A DNA stretch of 64,000 bases from Lacinutrix sp. 5H-3-7-4 (GCF_000211855.2 NC_015638.1:1240001-1304000); one strand, 5' to 3'. Counted from the stretch's first letter, positions 9,405-17,686 are shown. Program-made: numbers and translations. The notes: a model not told the origin generated them from the sequence alone.

Positions 9405-9420
9405 TCCTATAAGAATAGGA
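9405..9420 (-). promoter_or_regulatory. Short hairpin just before the thioesterase start
   Basis: On the coding strand TCCTAT-TCTT-ATAGGA, ending 6 bases before the ATG at 9398. It belongs to the group of small pre-start hairpins in this window. Confidence 0.45.
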
Positions 9421-9450
9421 ACTGTTTTAATCTATTCGCATTTAAAAATG

Positions 9451-9458
9451 CAAAGGTA
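9451..9458 (-). promoter_or_regulatory. Predicted -7 box of the thioesterase gene
   Basis: TACCTTTG on the minus strand fits the Bacteroidota -7 consensus TAnnTTTG. No good TTG -33 element is visible at 19 bases. Transcription would start about 45 bases before the ATG, with the hairpin inside the leader. Confidence 0.55.
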
Positions 9459-9509
9459 AGCCGATTTAGATTTTTCAGCAGTAAGTTTTAGGAAATATTA
9501 AGAATATAT

Positions 9510-10448
9510 TTAGTCTAACTTCTTAACTAATAACCAAGCATCACGATTACTATTCTGGCGAATAGTGTTTAAAGCTTTCATTGCTTCATCTCTATTAGTA
9601 AAGCTATTATAAGCCACTTGATGTAAACCGTATTGGTTAACACCTATTTTTCTAGCTTTAAAACCTTCAGCAATTAATTGTTCTACTTTTTTGTCAGAAT
9701 TTGCTTCAACTCTATAAGCACCAGCAACAAGGTGATAATTTCCGCTTTGCTTAGTAACATTTAATTTTATTGCAGGTAAGGGATTGCTAATAACAAAAGT
9801 AGCTTCTTGTACTTCGTTATCTAATGCTAAATTAGCTTCTTCTTGAGCAATTTCATTATGTGCAGCAACACCATCTACATAGTATTTAGAAGCACCAAAA
9901 CCTGTGATAGTTAAAGCAATTAATGCAATAGCAGCATATTTAAAGTACGGTCTTGCTTTTCGTTTTTCTTGAGAAACGGTAATAGGTACAACGTTTTCAA
10001 TAGTTTCTACTTCTTCTTTATAAACTTCACGCGAAATTTTTGGAGAAGTATACTGTGCTAAGCCAAAAGCATCTGTTAAATAATTTAAATGATAGCTTGG
10101 GCTAAATTCTATTTTGCCTTCAGTATTTAATTTTAAGTCACCAATGTTTTTAAAGGCAAGTGTCTCACCTTGGGTTAAACAAGACTTTAAAGACTTTACA
10201 CGTTTTTCAATTTTTAACGAAGCGGTTTCAAAAGGAATTTTCTCTACATCTGCTATATAACTTACTAATAAACCATCATTAGTTTGTATCTGCTCATTAA
10301 AAGCTAAGCTCTTTTTTGGCGGATAAAACGCATTGGTAGTTTCGTGTACAGTTGCTGGTACGCGTTGCGATAAAAAGGCTCCAAAGTTAGGCACAGTAAC
10401 GCATTCGTAACGGTATAGTAAATCGCTTATGTAGTGTTCTAATTGCAT
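9510..10448 (-). CDS. Membrane-anchored SPOR protein with N-terminal HU-like domains
   Basis: A 312-residue protein in three parts. Residues 1-135 resemble the bacterial HU-CCDC81 double domain (start QLEHYISDLLYRYECVTVPNFGAFL). One membrane segment lies at about 168-190. A C-terminal SPOR domain, about 235-312 (YHLVAGAYRVEANSDKKVEQLIAEGFKA...VAYNSFTNRDEAMKAL), is of the type that binds denuded glycan strands at division septa. The layout implies a cytoplasmic HU-like part, one transmembrane helix and a periplasmic SPOR part. This links the cell interior to the septal wall; role in division is inferred from the SPOR domain. Its promoter lies almost at the start codon. Confidence 0.87.
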   Translation of the reverse strand: MQLEHYISDLLYRYECVTVPNFGAFLSQRVPATVHETTNAFYPPKKSLAFNEQIQTNDGLLVSYIADVEKIPFETASLKIEKRVKSLKSCLTQGETLAFKNIGDLKLNTEGKIEFSPSYHLNYLTDAFGLAQYTSPKISREVYKEEVETIENVVPITVSQEKRKARPYFKYAAIALIALTITGFGASKYYVDGVAAHNEIAQEEANLALDNEVQEATFVISNPLPAIKLNVTKQSGNYHLVAGAYRVEANSDKKVEQLIAEGFKARKIGVNQYGLHQVAYNSFTNRDEAMKALNTIRQNSNRDAWLLVKKLD

Positions 10449-10452
10449 AAAA

Positions 10453-10481
10453 CAAAGTTATAAATTTTTAGAAACGAACAA
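10453..10481 (-). promoter_or_regulatory. Promoter of the HU/SPOR gene, nearly leaderless
   Basis: Minus-strand TTG (10481-10479), 18-base spacer, then TAACTTTG (10460-10453), a good match to the Bacteroidota consensus. The -7 box ends only 5 bases before the ATG at 10448, so the transcript would have almost no leader. Confidence 0.65.
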
Positions 10482-10552
10482 AAGCTTGGGTGTATTAGTT
10501 ATTAACACCAATAAAATTCTTTTCTTGTAGTCTTAAAACCAGCATAATAAAA

Positions 10553-11656
10553 ATGACAGAAAATGAATTGCTCTATGCTTTAGCCTTGCAAAATGTACCA
10601 AAAATTGGAGATACTATTGCAAAAAAACTTATTGCGCACTGTGGTTCGCCAGAAGCCGTATTAAAAGAAAAGAAGCAAAACCTATTAAAAATTGATGGTA
10701 TTGGTCATGTTACAATTAAAGATTTATTTGCCAATAACCATTTAGAAGCGGCAGAAGCCGAATTGCGTTTTATTAAAACCGAAGGCATAAAAGCACATTA
10801 TTTTACTTCTGAAGCATATCCTGAAAAATTAAAACATTGTATCGATAGCCCAATTTTATTATTTGAAAGCGGAAACATTAACTTAAATAATAGACATATT
10901 ATTAGTATTGTTGGTGCTAGAAAAATTACAACTTCTGGCATTGCTTTTTGTGAAAAACTAGTTGAAGCTTTAGCGGTTTATAATCCTATTATAGTATCTG
11001 GTTATGCTTATGGTACAGATATTACTGCACATAAAGCTGCAATAGATAATAAGTTACAAACTATTGCATGTTTAGCACATGGATTAAACCAAATATACCC
11101 TAAAGGACACAAAAAATATATGGCTGCGGTTGAAAATAATGGTGGTTTTTACACAGATTTTTGGAGTACAGATGCTTTTGACCGCAACAATTTTTTAAAA
11201 CGAAACCGTATAATCGCAGGTATTAGTGAAGCAACAATAGTTATAGAAAGTGCCGAAAAAGGAGGAAGTTTAGTTACTGCAGATATTGCTAATTCTTATA
11301 ATCGTGATGTTTTTGCAGTTCCTGGCCGTACTACAGATTCTCAAAGTGTTGGTTGTAATAATTTAATAAAGCAGCAAAAAGCACATTTATTATCTACACC
11401 ATTAGATGTACCATATTTGCTAAATTGGCAATTGGAAGATAAACAAAAACCTGTTGTACAAAAACAATTGTTTGTAGAGCTTGATGCTAACGAAAAAGTA
11501 ATTTATAATTATTTAAAAGATAACGACAAGCAAATGCTTGACGTTATCGCTTTAAACTGTAACATGCCAATTTATAAACTTGCTGGAATATTATTAAATA
11601 TGGAGTTAAAAGGTATTGTTAGGCCTTTACCAGGGAAACTGTTTGAAGTTATTTAG
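10553..11656 (+). CDS. dprA: DNA-processing protein DprA
   Basis: Binds incoming single-stranded DNA during natural transformation and loads RecA. The 367-residue protein has an N-terminal helix-hairpin-helix part (residues 1-60), a Rossmann-like DprA core (about 75-290) with SIVGARKITTSG, VSGYAYGTDITAHKAA and IIAGISEATIVIESAEKGGSLVTA, and a C-terminal winged-helix-like domain (about 305-367). Full length for the family. It is a single gene between the divergent SPOR gene and the convergent trpS; recA is 5 kb away in the same window. Confidence 0.97.
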   Translation: MTENELLYALALQNVPKIGDTIAKKLIAHCGSPEAVLKEKKQNLLKIDGIGHVTIKDLFANNHLEAAEAELRFIKTEGIKAHYFTSEAYPEKLKHCIDSPILLFESGNINLNNRHIISIVGARKITTSGIAFCEKLVEALAVYNPIIVSGYAYGTDITAHKAAIDNKLQTIACLAHGLNQIYPKGHKKYMAAVENNGGFYTDFWSTDAFDRNNFLKRNRIIAGISEATIVIESAEKGGSLVTADIANSYNRDVFAVPGRTTDSQSVGCNNLIKQQKAHLLSTPLDVPYLLNWQLEDKQKPVVQKQLFVELDANEKVIYNYLKDNDKQMLDVIALNCNMPIYKLAGILLNMELKGIVRPLPGKLFEVI

Positions 11657-11674
11657 TAATTACATAGTGAAATA

Positions 11675-12643
11675 CTAATAACCAACTTTTTTACGAACAC
11701 GTTTTAAAACAGCATCTGCAACAACTCTAGCTTTTTCAGCACCTTTGGCTAAAGCTTCATCTATTTTATCAAGGTTGTTCATGTAATAGTTGTAACGTTC
11801 GCGCTCTGTTTCAAAAGTTTTTAAAATTAGCTCAAATAAAGCTTGTTTGGCATGACCATAACCATAATTACCATTTTCGTAATTAGCTTTCATGGTTTCA
11901 ATTTCGCTTTCAGAAGCCATTAAACTATAAATTGCAAAACAATTGCAAGAAGCCCAATCTTTAGGTTCTTCTAATGGCGTACTATCTGTTTCAATAGTCA
12001 TTATTTGTTTTCTTAACTTTTTCTCAGGAAGAAAAATATTAATAGTATTGCCTTTACTTTTACTCATTTTAGCACCATCGGTTCCAGGAATAAGTTTGGT
12101 TTGCTCTTGAATTTTAGCTTCAGGTATTACAAAAGTGTCACCCATTTTAGTATGAAAACGAGAAGCAACATCACGTGTCATTTCTATATGTTGCAATTGG
12201 TCTTTTCCAACAGGAATAATTTCTGCATCATATAATAATATATCTGCAGCCATTAACATTGGGTAAGTAAATAAACCGGCGTTTACATCGTCTAACCTAT
12301 CTGCTTTGTCTTTAAAACTATGCGCTAAAGTTAAGCGTTGATACGGAAAAAAACAGCTTAAATACCAGGTTAACTCTGTTGTTTGTGGTATGTCGCTTTG
12401 TCTATAAAATACAGTGTTTTCAATATCTAAACCTAAGGCTAGCCAAGTTGCTGCTGTAGAATAGGTGTTATTTCGTAATGTTTCTCCATCTTTTATTTGT
12501 GTTAGCGAGTGCATATCTGCAATAAATAAATAAGATTCGTTTGAAGCGTCGTTTGCTAATGCCATTGCAGGTATTAATGCGCCTAAAATGTTTCCTAAAT
12601 GTGGAGTTCCTGTACTTTGTATTCCTGTAAGTATTCTTGCCAT
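11675..12643 (-). CDS. trpS: Tryptophan--tRNA ligase
   Basis: Charges tRNA-Trp. Class I synthetase signatures are present: TPHLGN (HIGH variant) near the N-terminus and GAKMSKSKGN (KMSKS) near the middle; about 322 residues from the start chosen here, which is normal. I chose the ATG at 12643 (MARILTGIQS) because trpS proteins normally begin a few residues before RILTG, and because the earlier ATG at 12655 falls inside a perfect hairpin of the leader. The other choice adds only MGNT. Confidence 0.96.
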   Translation of the reverse strand: MARILTGIQSTGTPHLGNILGALIPAMALANDASNESYLFIADMHSLTQIKDGETLRNNTYSTAATWLALGLDIENTVFYRQSDIPQTTELTWYLSCFFPYQRLTLAHSFKDKADRLDDVNAGLFTYPMLMAADILLYDAEIIPVGKDQLQHIEMTRDVASRFHTKMGDTFVIPEAKIQEQTKLIPGTDGAKMSKSKGNTINIFLPEKKLRKQIMTIETDSTPLEEPKDWASCNCFAIYSLMASESEIETMKANYENGNYGYGHAKQALFELILKTFETERERYNYYMNNLDKIDEALAKGAEKARVVADAVLKRVRKKVGY

Positions 12644-12648
12644 AGTAT

Positions 12649-12666
12649 TTCCCATGAAAATGGGAA
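12649..12666 (-). promoter_or_regulatory. Short hairpin just before the trpS start
   Basis: On the coding strand TTCCCAT-TTTC-ATGGGAA, a perfect 7-bp stem ending 5 bases before the ATG at 12643. It has the same TTTC loop as the hairpin before hemE. Confidence 0.5.
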
Positions 12667-12703
12667 TCTGTTTAAATTAAACGTAATTTCTAATCTGGAA
12701 AAG

Positions 12704-12711
12704 CAAAGGTA
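12704..12711 (-). promoter_or_regulatory. Predicted -7 box of trpS
   Basis: TACCTTTG on the minus strand matches TAnnTTTG. The nearest TTG upstream is at 22 bases, longer than the usual 19, so the -33 element is weak. It would give a leader of about 55 bases that contains the hairpin. Confidence 0.5.
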
Positions 12712-12746
12712 TTTTTTTTCAATTAAAATAGCTCAAAACAATTATG

Positions 12747-12754
12747 TATTTTTG
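12747..12754 (+). promoter_or_regulatory. Predicted -7 box of plsC
   Basis: TATTTTTG on the plus strand, ending 6 bases before the ATG at 12761, so the mRNA would be nearly leaderless. No TTG is present at the expected -33 distance. It is divergent from the trpS -7 box 36 bases away. Confidence 0.4.
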
Positions 12755-12760
12755 GCCCTT

Positions 12761-13501
12761 ATGATTATTTTTAAATATATTTTTTGGCTTTTATATCGTA
12801 TTTGGTTCTACATATTAGTAGCGCTGCCAATATTAATACTATTTCCTTTTTTATTACTTTCTATTTTAAAAGAATCATGGTATCCATATTTTTTTAAACT
12901 AGCACGTATTTGGGCTAGATTTATATTAATAGGTATGGGTTTTAATACTAAGATTACCCGAGAGCAACATACAAATAAAAGTGATAGTTATATGTTTATT
13001 GCTAACCATACTTCTATGGCAGATATTATGTTAATGCTTGTGGTAACTAAAAACCCATTTGTATTTGTTGGTAAAGTCGAGTTGGCAAAAATACCTTTGT
13101 TTGGTTTTTTTTACAAGCGTACTTGTATTTTGGTAGATAGAAGTAGCCCGGAAAGTAGAAAGCGTGTGTTTTTAAGAGCTAAAAAGCGATTAAAAGATGG
13201 TTTGAGTATTTGTATTTTTCCTGAAGGTTTAGTACCTGAAGAAGATATTTTGTTAACCGATTTTAAAGATGGCGCTTTTAGATTAGCAATTAATCACCAA
13301 ATACCAATTGTGCCAATTACTTTTGCCGATAATAAAAAACGTTTTTCTTACACCTTTTTTAGCGGTAGCCCAGGAAAAATGAGAGCACACATGCATCAAT
13401 TTATTGAAACCAAAGGTGCTACCGTTGAAGATACTGTTAGAATTAGAACGCAAGCACGAGATGTTATTTATAATCAATTATTAGCTTTTGGAGCTAAATA
13501 A
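12761..13501 (+). CDS. plsC: 1-acyl-sn-glycerol-3-phosphate acyltransferase family protein
   Basis: Transfers an acyl chain to lysophosphatidic acid in phospholipid synthesis at the inner membrane. The 246-residue protein starts with a hydrophobic helix (residues 1-35) and has the acyltransferase motifs NHTSMAD (HX4D), FVGKVELAKIPLFG, CIFPEGL (the FPEG motif) and IPIVPITF. I chose the ATG at 12761 rather than an earlier in-frame ATG at 12599, which would run through trpS on the other strand and add 54 residues with no family match. Related acyltransferases cannot be excluded. Confidence 0.9.
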   Translation: MIIFKYIFWLLYRIWFYILVALPILILFPFLLLSILKESWYPYFFKLARIWARFILIGMGFNTKITREQHTNKSDSYMFIANHTSMADIMLMLVVTKNPFVFVGKVELAKIPLFGFFYKRTCILVDRSSPESRKRVFLRAKKRLKDGLSICIFPEGLVPEEDILLTDFKDGAFRLAINHQIPIVPITFADNKKRFSYTFFSGSPGKMRAHMHQFIETKGATVEDTVRIRTQARDVIYNQLLAFGAK

Positions 13502-13534
13502 AAAAGCCACTCTTGGCACAGAGCAGCTTTTTTT
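13501..13534 (+). terminator. Terminator between convergent plsC and beta-barrel gene
   Basis: A stem AAAAAGC / GCTTTTT plus inner CTCT / AGAG, separated by a two-base internal mismatch, followed by T's. It begins at the plsC stop codon and, with A's on the left, could work for both strands. Confidence 0.75.
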
Positions 13535-13600
13535 AATTATTGGGTTTTTAATTTAAAAAAAATACCGGATTTAAGCATAACCAACTAAAAAACTTAAAAC

Positions 13601-15226
13601 TTAAAATTTATAACTAAAACCAGTATAAACACCAATAATGTATGGTTTAAAATTGCCAGAAGTTTCACTAAAGGCATTCATTTGATACTTGAAAGTAGGT
13701 TCTAAATTAAATTTAAACGTATTGCTAAATTTGTAATCTATACCTAAACCTATATTTGCACTGTAACTAACATTATTAATATTGTTTGCCTCTCCTAACT
13801 TTCGTTTTTGGTTATCAATTTCTGAAACGACTTCATTTTCACTCAAGAAAAAAGCACTTGCGCCACCAATAACATTAACACCTAATTTTTTGTTTACTAC
13901 GGCATATTCTAACTCTAAAGGAACCTCATAGTAGCTTATGCGTTGACTTAATGCTACATTTAAATTATCATTTACTAGATTACTAACTTGAAGTACATTT
14001 AAATTATCTGTACTTAAAACCGAAAACGTTTGGCCTTGATAATCTGGCACAAAGTTTATATTTCTTAAAGCAGTGCTATTTGGAGAGTTTGATACAGCAT
14101 TATAAACTATAACATTTGCAGTGTCGTAACTTAAATTAAGTTTGTTAATACCAGAACGTACTTTAAGTTTTTGGTTAACATTATAGCCTACTTTTACACC
14201 GTAACTTGTATTTACTTCTCCGTTTTTAGGATTGTCTATAAATTGCTCATCTATATGAGAGCCTTTGCCTAAAGTATTATAATAAACAGGCGCAATATTA
14301 GCGTTAACACTCCACCTGTTTATTTGGGTTTCTTCTTCTTTTTCAATAAGATTTTCAACCTTTGCAATAGCATCTTCAATTGTATTTGTAGAGTCTTGCT
14401 TTTCTGTGGTATCTTCTATGTTGTTTTCTGAATTGTTTACAACAACATCATTTGTGTTTTTTAATGCTTCTAAAGGATTATTTATAACGTCGTTTTTCAA
14501 TACTTTGTCTTTAGTTGTATAAGCATTACTAGCCTCTTTATTTATGGCGTTTCTATCTGTAATAGTATTATTAGCAACTGTTTCTTTGTTTAAATATTGA
14601 TTATAAGTGTCTTGTTCTACTTTATTTCCAGATGCTATAAATTGATTAGTGAAATTCTGGTTATTATTTGAAACAACCGTATTATTAGAACTATTTTTTT
14701 TAGTATTTCTATTAAAAACAGAACTATTATGTGTTGTACTATTAGCGACTTTATTTCTAAAGTTGTTTGAAGTGTTTGTTGTATTTAAATTGTTTGTTTT
14801 TTTATTACTGTTAGTATTTAATAGTTTGTTTTGGGAAGTAGTAGTGGCAACAGTTGTATTGTTTTCTGTTTTAAGTTGCGGTGTGTTATTTGTTGTGCCG
14901 TTTTTTGTACCGTTAAGAGTGTTGTTTAAATTAGTGTTTTTTGTTGTAGCTTTATTATTTGTGGTTGTTTTGTTGTTTTCTGTATTTGTGTCTACAACGG
15001 TATTAGTTTGTGGTGAGTTGTTATAAATGGTACTTCCAATTGCAAAAAACAACAATAATAAAGCCGCAACACTTGCATAGCGTAACCATAAAGGTACCAA
15101 AGTGGTTTTACGTTTAGGTTGTTTAATTTCTCTTTCTATATTGGCCCAAACATTGGCTTTGGGTTTTACTTCAAAGTCTTTAAACTTTTCTTGAAAAAGC
15201 CTATCTATATGTTTTTTATCACTCAT
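13601..15226 (-). CDS. Inner-membrane-anchored protein with C-terminal outer membrane beta-barrel domain
   Basis: A 541-residue protein with an unusual build. Residues 1-45 are cytoplasmic and charged (MSDKKHIDRLFQEKFKDFEV...ANVWANIEREI), like the start of anti-sigma proteins. One membrane helix lies at about 46-66. Residues 70-290 are low-complexity, rich in Asn, Thr, Lys and Ser. Residues about 300-541 are an outer membrane beta-barrel domain with alternating strands and a terminal phenylalanine (GFSYKF). The gene starts 2 bases after the ECF sigma gene, so it is probably its anti-sigma or sensing partner, spanning the periplasm from inner to outer membrane (inference). Confidence 0.82.
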   Translation of the reverse strand: MSDKKHIDRLFQEKFKDFEVKPKANVWANIEREIKQPKRKTTLVPLWLRYASVAALLLLFFAIGSTIYNNSPQTNTVVDTNTENNKTTTNNKATTKNTNLNNTLNGTKNGTTNNTPQLKTENNTTVATTTSQNKLLNTNSNKKTNNLNTTNTSNNFRNKVANSTTHNSSVFNRNTKKNSSNNTVVSNNNQNFTNQFIASGNKVEQDTYNQYLNKETVANNTITDRNAINKEASNAYTTKDKVLKNDVINNPLEALKNTNDVVVNNSENNIEDTTEKQDSTNTIEDAIAKVENLIEKEEETQINRWSVNANIAPVYYNTLGKGSHIDEQFIDNPKNGEVNTSYGVKVGYNVNQKLKVRSGINKLNLSYDTANVIVYNAVSNSPNSTALRNINFVPDYQGQTFSVLSTDNLNVLQVSNLVNDNLNVALSQRISYYEVPLELEYAVVNKKLGVNVIGGASAFFLSENEVVSEIDNQKRKLGEANNINNVSYSANIGLGIDYKFSNTFKFNLEPTFKYQMNAFSETSGNFKPYIIGVYTGFSYKF

Positions 15227-15228
15227 AA

Positions 15229-15774
15229 TTATAAAGATTGAGACTGTTGTCCCATTTTATAGTCTGTAATTTTTGTTTTTAAAATCTGTCTAGCACGAGC
15301 TAAATTAGATTTTGATGTTCCAGTGGTTATATTTAATAATTCTGCCACATCATTATGCGAATAACCATCTAGAACATAAAGGTTAAATACTAGGCGATAA
15401 CGATCTGGTAATTCTTGAATTATTTTTAACAAATAATCTAAAGAGACATCATCATTATCTTCTATTGCTACGCCTTCGTCTTCAATATTTTCTTCGTTTA
15501 TAATTTCAAAAACATTTTCATGTCGATAACGCTGTAATGCAGTATTTATAGTTATTCTTTTTAACCAACCTTCAAAAGAACCTTTGTTTTTATATTGATC
15601 TATTTTTTTAAATATGGTAACAAATGCGTCTTGTAAATTATCTTCGGCTTCGGCATAGTTACGTGAATACTTTAAGCATAGAGAAAACAGTTTACCCGAA
15701 AAGAGTTTATATAGTTCACTTTGTGCTTTAGTATTATTTTTCTTACAGTTATATATGAGTTGATCTAAACTCAA
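15229..15774 (-). CDS. ECF-type RNA polymerase sigma factor
   Basis: A 181-residue sigma-70 family factor with only regions 2 and 4: region 2 around residues 20-90 (KLFSLCLKYSRNYAEAEDNLQDAFVTIFKKIDQY...FEGWLKRITINTAL) and region 4 around 115-170 (LPDRYRLVFNLYVLDGYSHNDVAELLNITTGTSKSNLARAR). The start codon is TTG at 15774; no ATG is available upstream before the previous gene. It lies between a lipoprotein gene (24 bases upstream) and the membrane-anchored beta-barrel gene (2 bases downstream), which suggests a signal-responsive unit. Target promoters are unknown. Confidence 0.95.
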   Translation of the reverse strand: MSLDQLIYNCKKNNTKAQSELYKLFSGKLFSLCLKYSRNYAEAEDNLQDAFVTIFKKIDQYKNKGSFEGWLKRITINTALQRYRHENVFEIINEENIEDEGVAIEDNDDVSLDYLLKIIQELPDRYRLVFNLYVLDGYSHNDVAELLNITTGTSKSNLARARQILKTKITDYKMGQQSQSL

Positions 15775-15797
15775 ATTTATATCACGTATTAGTTTAT

Positions 15798-16205
15798 TTA
15801 TTCTACAACAGGTACTTCAATTGTTAAATATTCATCTTGTGCATTTTCATCTGTTCCTTGCCAAAATTTAAAAACATAAGAGCCTAACTCTGTAGGTAAA
15901 AAATCGAACGAAACCTCTTCTTCAGTATTTAATTCGCTACAATCATTAGTATCTACAATTGCGCTAATTATTGCTACAGTTCTTTCATTACCGTTTTTTA
16001 AATAATATAGTGTTTTAAACGAATGACAAGTTGTAGGTTTTATATAAGTTAAGTTTATTTCGTAGGTTACGCTAACCTGAAATTCTTCTGGTACTATAGC
16101 ACTTTCTATAGGTAACAGCTCTTGATATGTATTTGGTGTATCGTCGCTAATATCACATGAAAATGCAATTAGGGCGATAAGAAAAATTAGAATTTTTTTA
16201 ATCAT
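15798..16205 (-). CDS. Small predicted lipoprotein upstream of the ECF sigma gene
   Basis: A 135-residue protein with a lipoprotein signal (hydrophobic residues 5-15, FSC with cysteine 17, then DISDDTP). The rest looks beta-rich (FQVSVTYEINLTYIKP, SYVFKFWQGTDENAQDEYLTIEVPVVE) and contains two further cysteines (TTCHSF and NDCSEL) that might pair. Not recognised as a named family. As first gene of the sigma operon it may contribute to signal sensing, but that is only inferred from position. Confidence 0.75.
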   Translation of the reverse strand: MIKKILIFLIALIAFSCDISDDTPNTYQELLPIESAIVPEEFQVSVTYEINLTYIKPTTCHSFKTLYYLKNGNERTVAIISAIVDTNDCSELNTEEEVSFDFLPTELGSYVFKFWQGTDENAQDEYLTIEVPVVE

Positions 16206-16278
16206 TTATTAAAATATATATACGTGTATTATACACCTTAGATGGTAAAAAGATAAAAAGGTTGCGTATAAAAACAAA

Positions 16279-16303
16279 AAAATCCCGAATAGATCGGGAT
16301 TTT
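16279..16303 (-). terminator. Rho-independent terminator of recA
   Basis: Perfect 10-bp stem AAAATCCCGA / TCGGGATTTT with a five-base loop, followed on the minus strand by a T run. It lies 19 bases after the recA stop codon. Confidence 0.92.
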
Positions 16304-16321
16304 ATATAATTATAATAAAGA

Positions 16322-17326
16322 TTATAAATCTTCTTTAATAGCTTTTTTAATTTTTTGTTCAAGCTCATCAAACAATTCTGGATTGTCCTTTATAATGGCT
16401 TTTACAGCGTCTCTACCTTGACCTAATTTTGTGTCTTCGTAGCTAAACCAAGAACCGCTTTTTTTCACAATTTCTTTTTCTACTGCTACATCTAAAATTT
16501 CTCCTACTTTACTAACACCTTCGCCGTACATAATGTCAAACTCTGCTAATTTAAATGGTGGAGCAACTTTGTTTTTAACAACTTTAACTCTGGTTTTATT
16601 TCCTCTTACTTCACCATCTGTACTTTTTATTTGTGTAGATCTTCTAATATCTAAACGTACCGAAGCGTAAAATTTTAGAGCATTACCACCAGTTGTAGTT
16701 TCTGGGTTTCCAAACATTACGCCAATTTTTTCACGTAATTGGTTAATAAATATTACCGTACAATTAGTTTTACTAATAGAAGCTGTAAGTTTTCTTAGTG
16801 CTTGAGACATTAATCGTGCATGAAGTCCCATTTTACTGTCTCCCATTTCACCTTCAATTTCACTTTTAGGTGTTAATGCAGCAACCGAGTCAACTACAAC
16901 AATATCAATAGCTCCAGAACGAATTAAATTATCTGCAATTTCTAATGCTTGCTCACCATTATCTGGTTGAGAAATAATTAAATTGTCTATATCTACGCCT
17001 AACTTTTCTGCATAAAAACGATCAAAAGCATGCTCGGCATCAATAAATGCAGCAATACCTCCAGCTTTTTGAGCTTCGGCAATAGCATGTAATGTTAATG
17101 TTGTTTTACCAGATGATTCTGGACCATATATTTCTATTACTCTACCTCTTGGATAACCACCAACACCTAAAGCAATATCTAAACCTAATGAACCAGAAGG
17201 AATCGCTTCTACATCTACAACAGCAGCATCACTCATTTTCATTACTGTTCCTTTTCCGTAAGCTTTATCTAGTTTGTCTAAGGTAAGCTTTAATGCCTTT
17301 AATTTGGCGTCTTTTTCATTGCTCAT
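16322..17326 (-). CDS. recA: Recombinase RecA
   Basis: ATP-dependent strand exchange protein and SOS coprotease. With the start at 17326 ([10 protein letters not shown]) it has 334 residues, the normal size; the earlier in-frame ATG at 17374 would add a 16-residue lysine-rich piece with no counterpart in RecA. Visible motifs: Walker [10 protein letters not shown] (residues 68-76), [19 protein letters not shown] (Walker B and L1 region), [21 protein letters not shown] (L2). Single-gene unit with its own terminator. No LexA-type box was recognised upstream. Confidence 0.98.
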   Translation of the reverse strand: MSNEKDAKLKALKLTLDKLDKAYGKGTVMKMSDAAVVDVEAIPSGSLGLDIALGVGGYPRGRVIEIYGPESSGKTTLTLHAIAEAQKAGGIAAFIDAEHAFDRFYAEKLGVDIDNLIISQPDNGEQALEIADNLIRSGAIDIVVVDSVAALTPKSEIEGEMGDSKMGLHARLMSQALRKLTASISKTNCTVIFINQLREKIGVMFGNPETTTGGNALKFYASVRLDIRRSTQIKSTDGEVRGNKTRVKVVKNKVAPPFKLAEFDIMYGEGVSKVGEILDVAVEKEIVKKSGSWFSYEDTKLGQGRDAVKAIIKDNPELFDELEQKIKKAIKEDL

Positions 17327-17507
17327 AGTCTTCTTTTTTTCTATTCGTCGTGCTAAAATACTACTTTTTTTCACTTTTTTTTATTTTCTCACGCAACCTT
17401 TTAAACAAATTGACATCTAAGTAATAAAGAGGGGAAATTTTAGCTATGAAAAAGAAAAATTAAATCCGCTTTTTTATAAATCATGTTCAAATTAAAGTGT
17501 TATTAGC

Positions 17508-17600
17508 ATGAGATTTTTAAAAAAAATATTAACATCAAAAGCATTAGGCGTTTCAGTCTCTGTTTTAATAAACAGCAGCTGTAAAGCCGATGGAGGTTAA
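17508..17600 (+). CDS. Candidate 30-residue peptide gene
   Basis: A short ORF, ATG at 17508 to TAA at 17600, encoding a basic start (MRFLKKILTSKALG), a hydrophobic middle (VSVSVLI) and an end NSSCKADGG with a single cysteine. The stop codon begins a 9-base inverted repeat, and a strong terminator follows 50 bases later, so a short independent transcript is plausible. The shape resembles a minimal signal or lipoprotein-like precursor or a modified-peptide precursor. I do not recognise a family, and no -7 box is obvious upstream. Being real coding sequence is unproven. Confidence 0.45.
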   Translation: MRFLKKILTSKALGVSVSVLINSSCKADGG

Positions 17601-17644
17601 CTCGTTTAGTTTTTTTAGAAATAAAAAAAATTAATAACGAGTTA
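17598..17644 (+). repeat. Inverted repeat starting at the stop codon of the tiny ORF
   Basis: Arms TAACTCGTT (17598-17606) and AACGAGTTA (17636-17644), perfect over 9 bases with a 29-base A/T-rich loop. It sits just before the terminator and may stabilise the 3' end of a short RNA. Confidence 0.45.
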
Positions 17645-17651
17645 GTCTATT

Positions 17652-17686
17652 AAAAGTCCTTTGTAAAGTACAAAGGACTTTTTTTT
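17652..17686 (+). terminator. Strong terminator after the tiny ORF
   Basis: Stem AAAAGTCCTTTGT / ACAAAGGACTTTT (13 bp) with a 5-base loop and a long T run. No annotated gene on the plus strand ends nearby except the 30-codon ORF, which supports a short transcript here. Confidence 0.9.

Noticed and set aside
14649-15026. Open frame on the plus strand, very rich in Leu, Val and Phe
   Set aside because: It is the complement of the Asn/Thr-rich linker of the beta-barrel protein; composition is fully explained by that low-complexity sequence.
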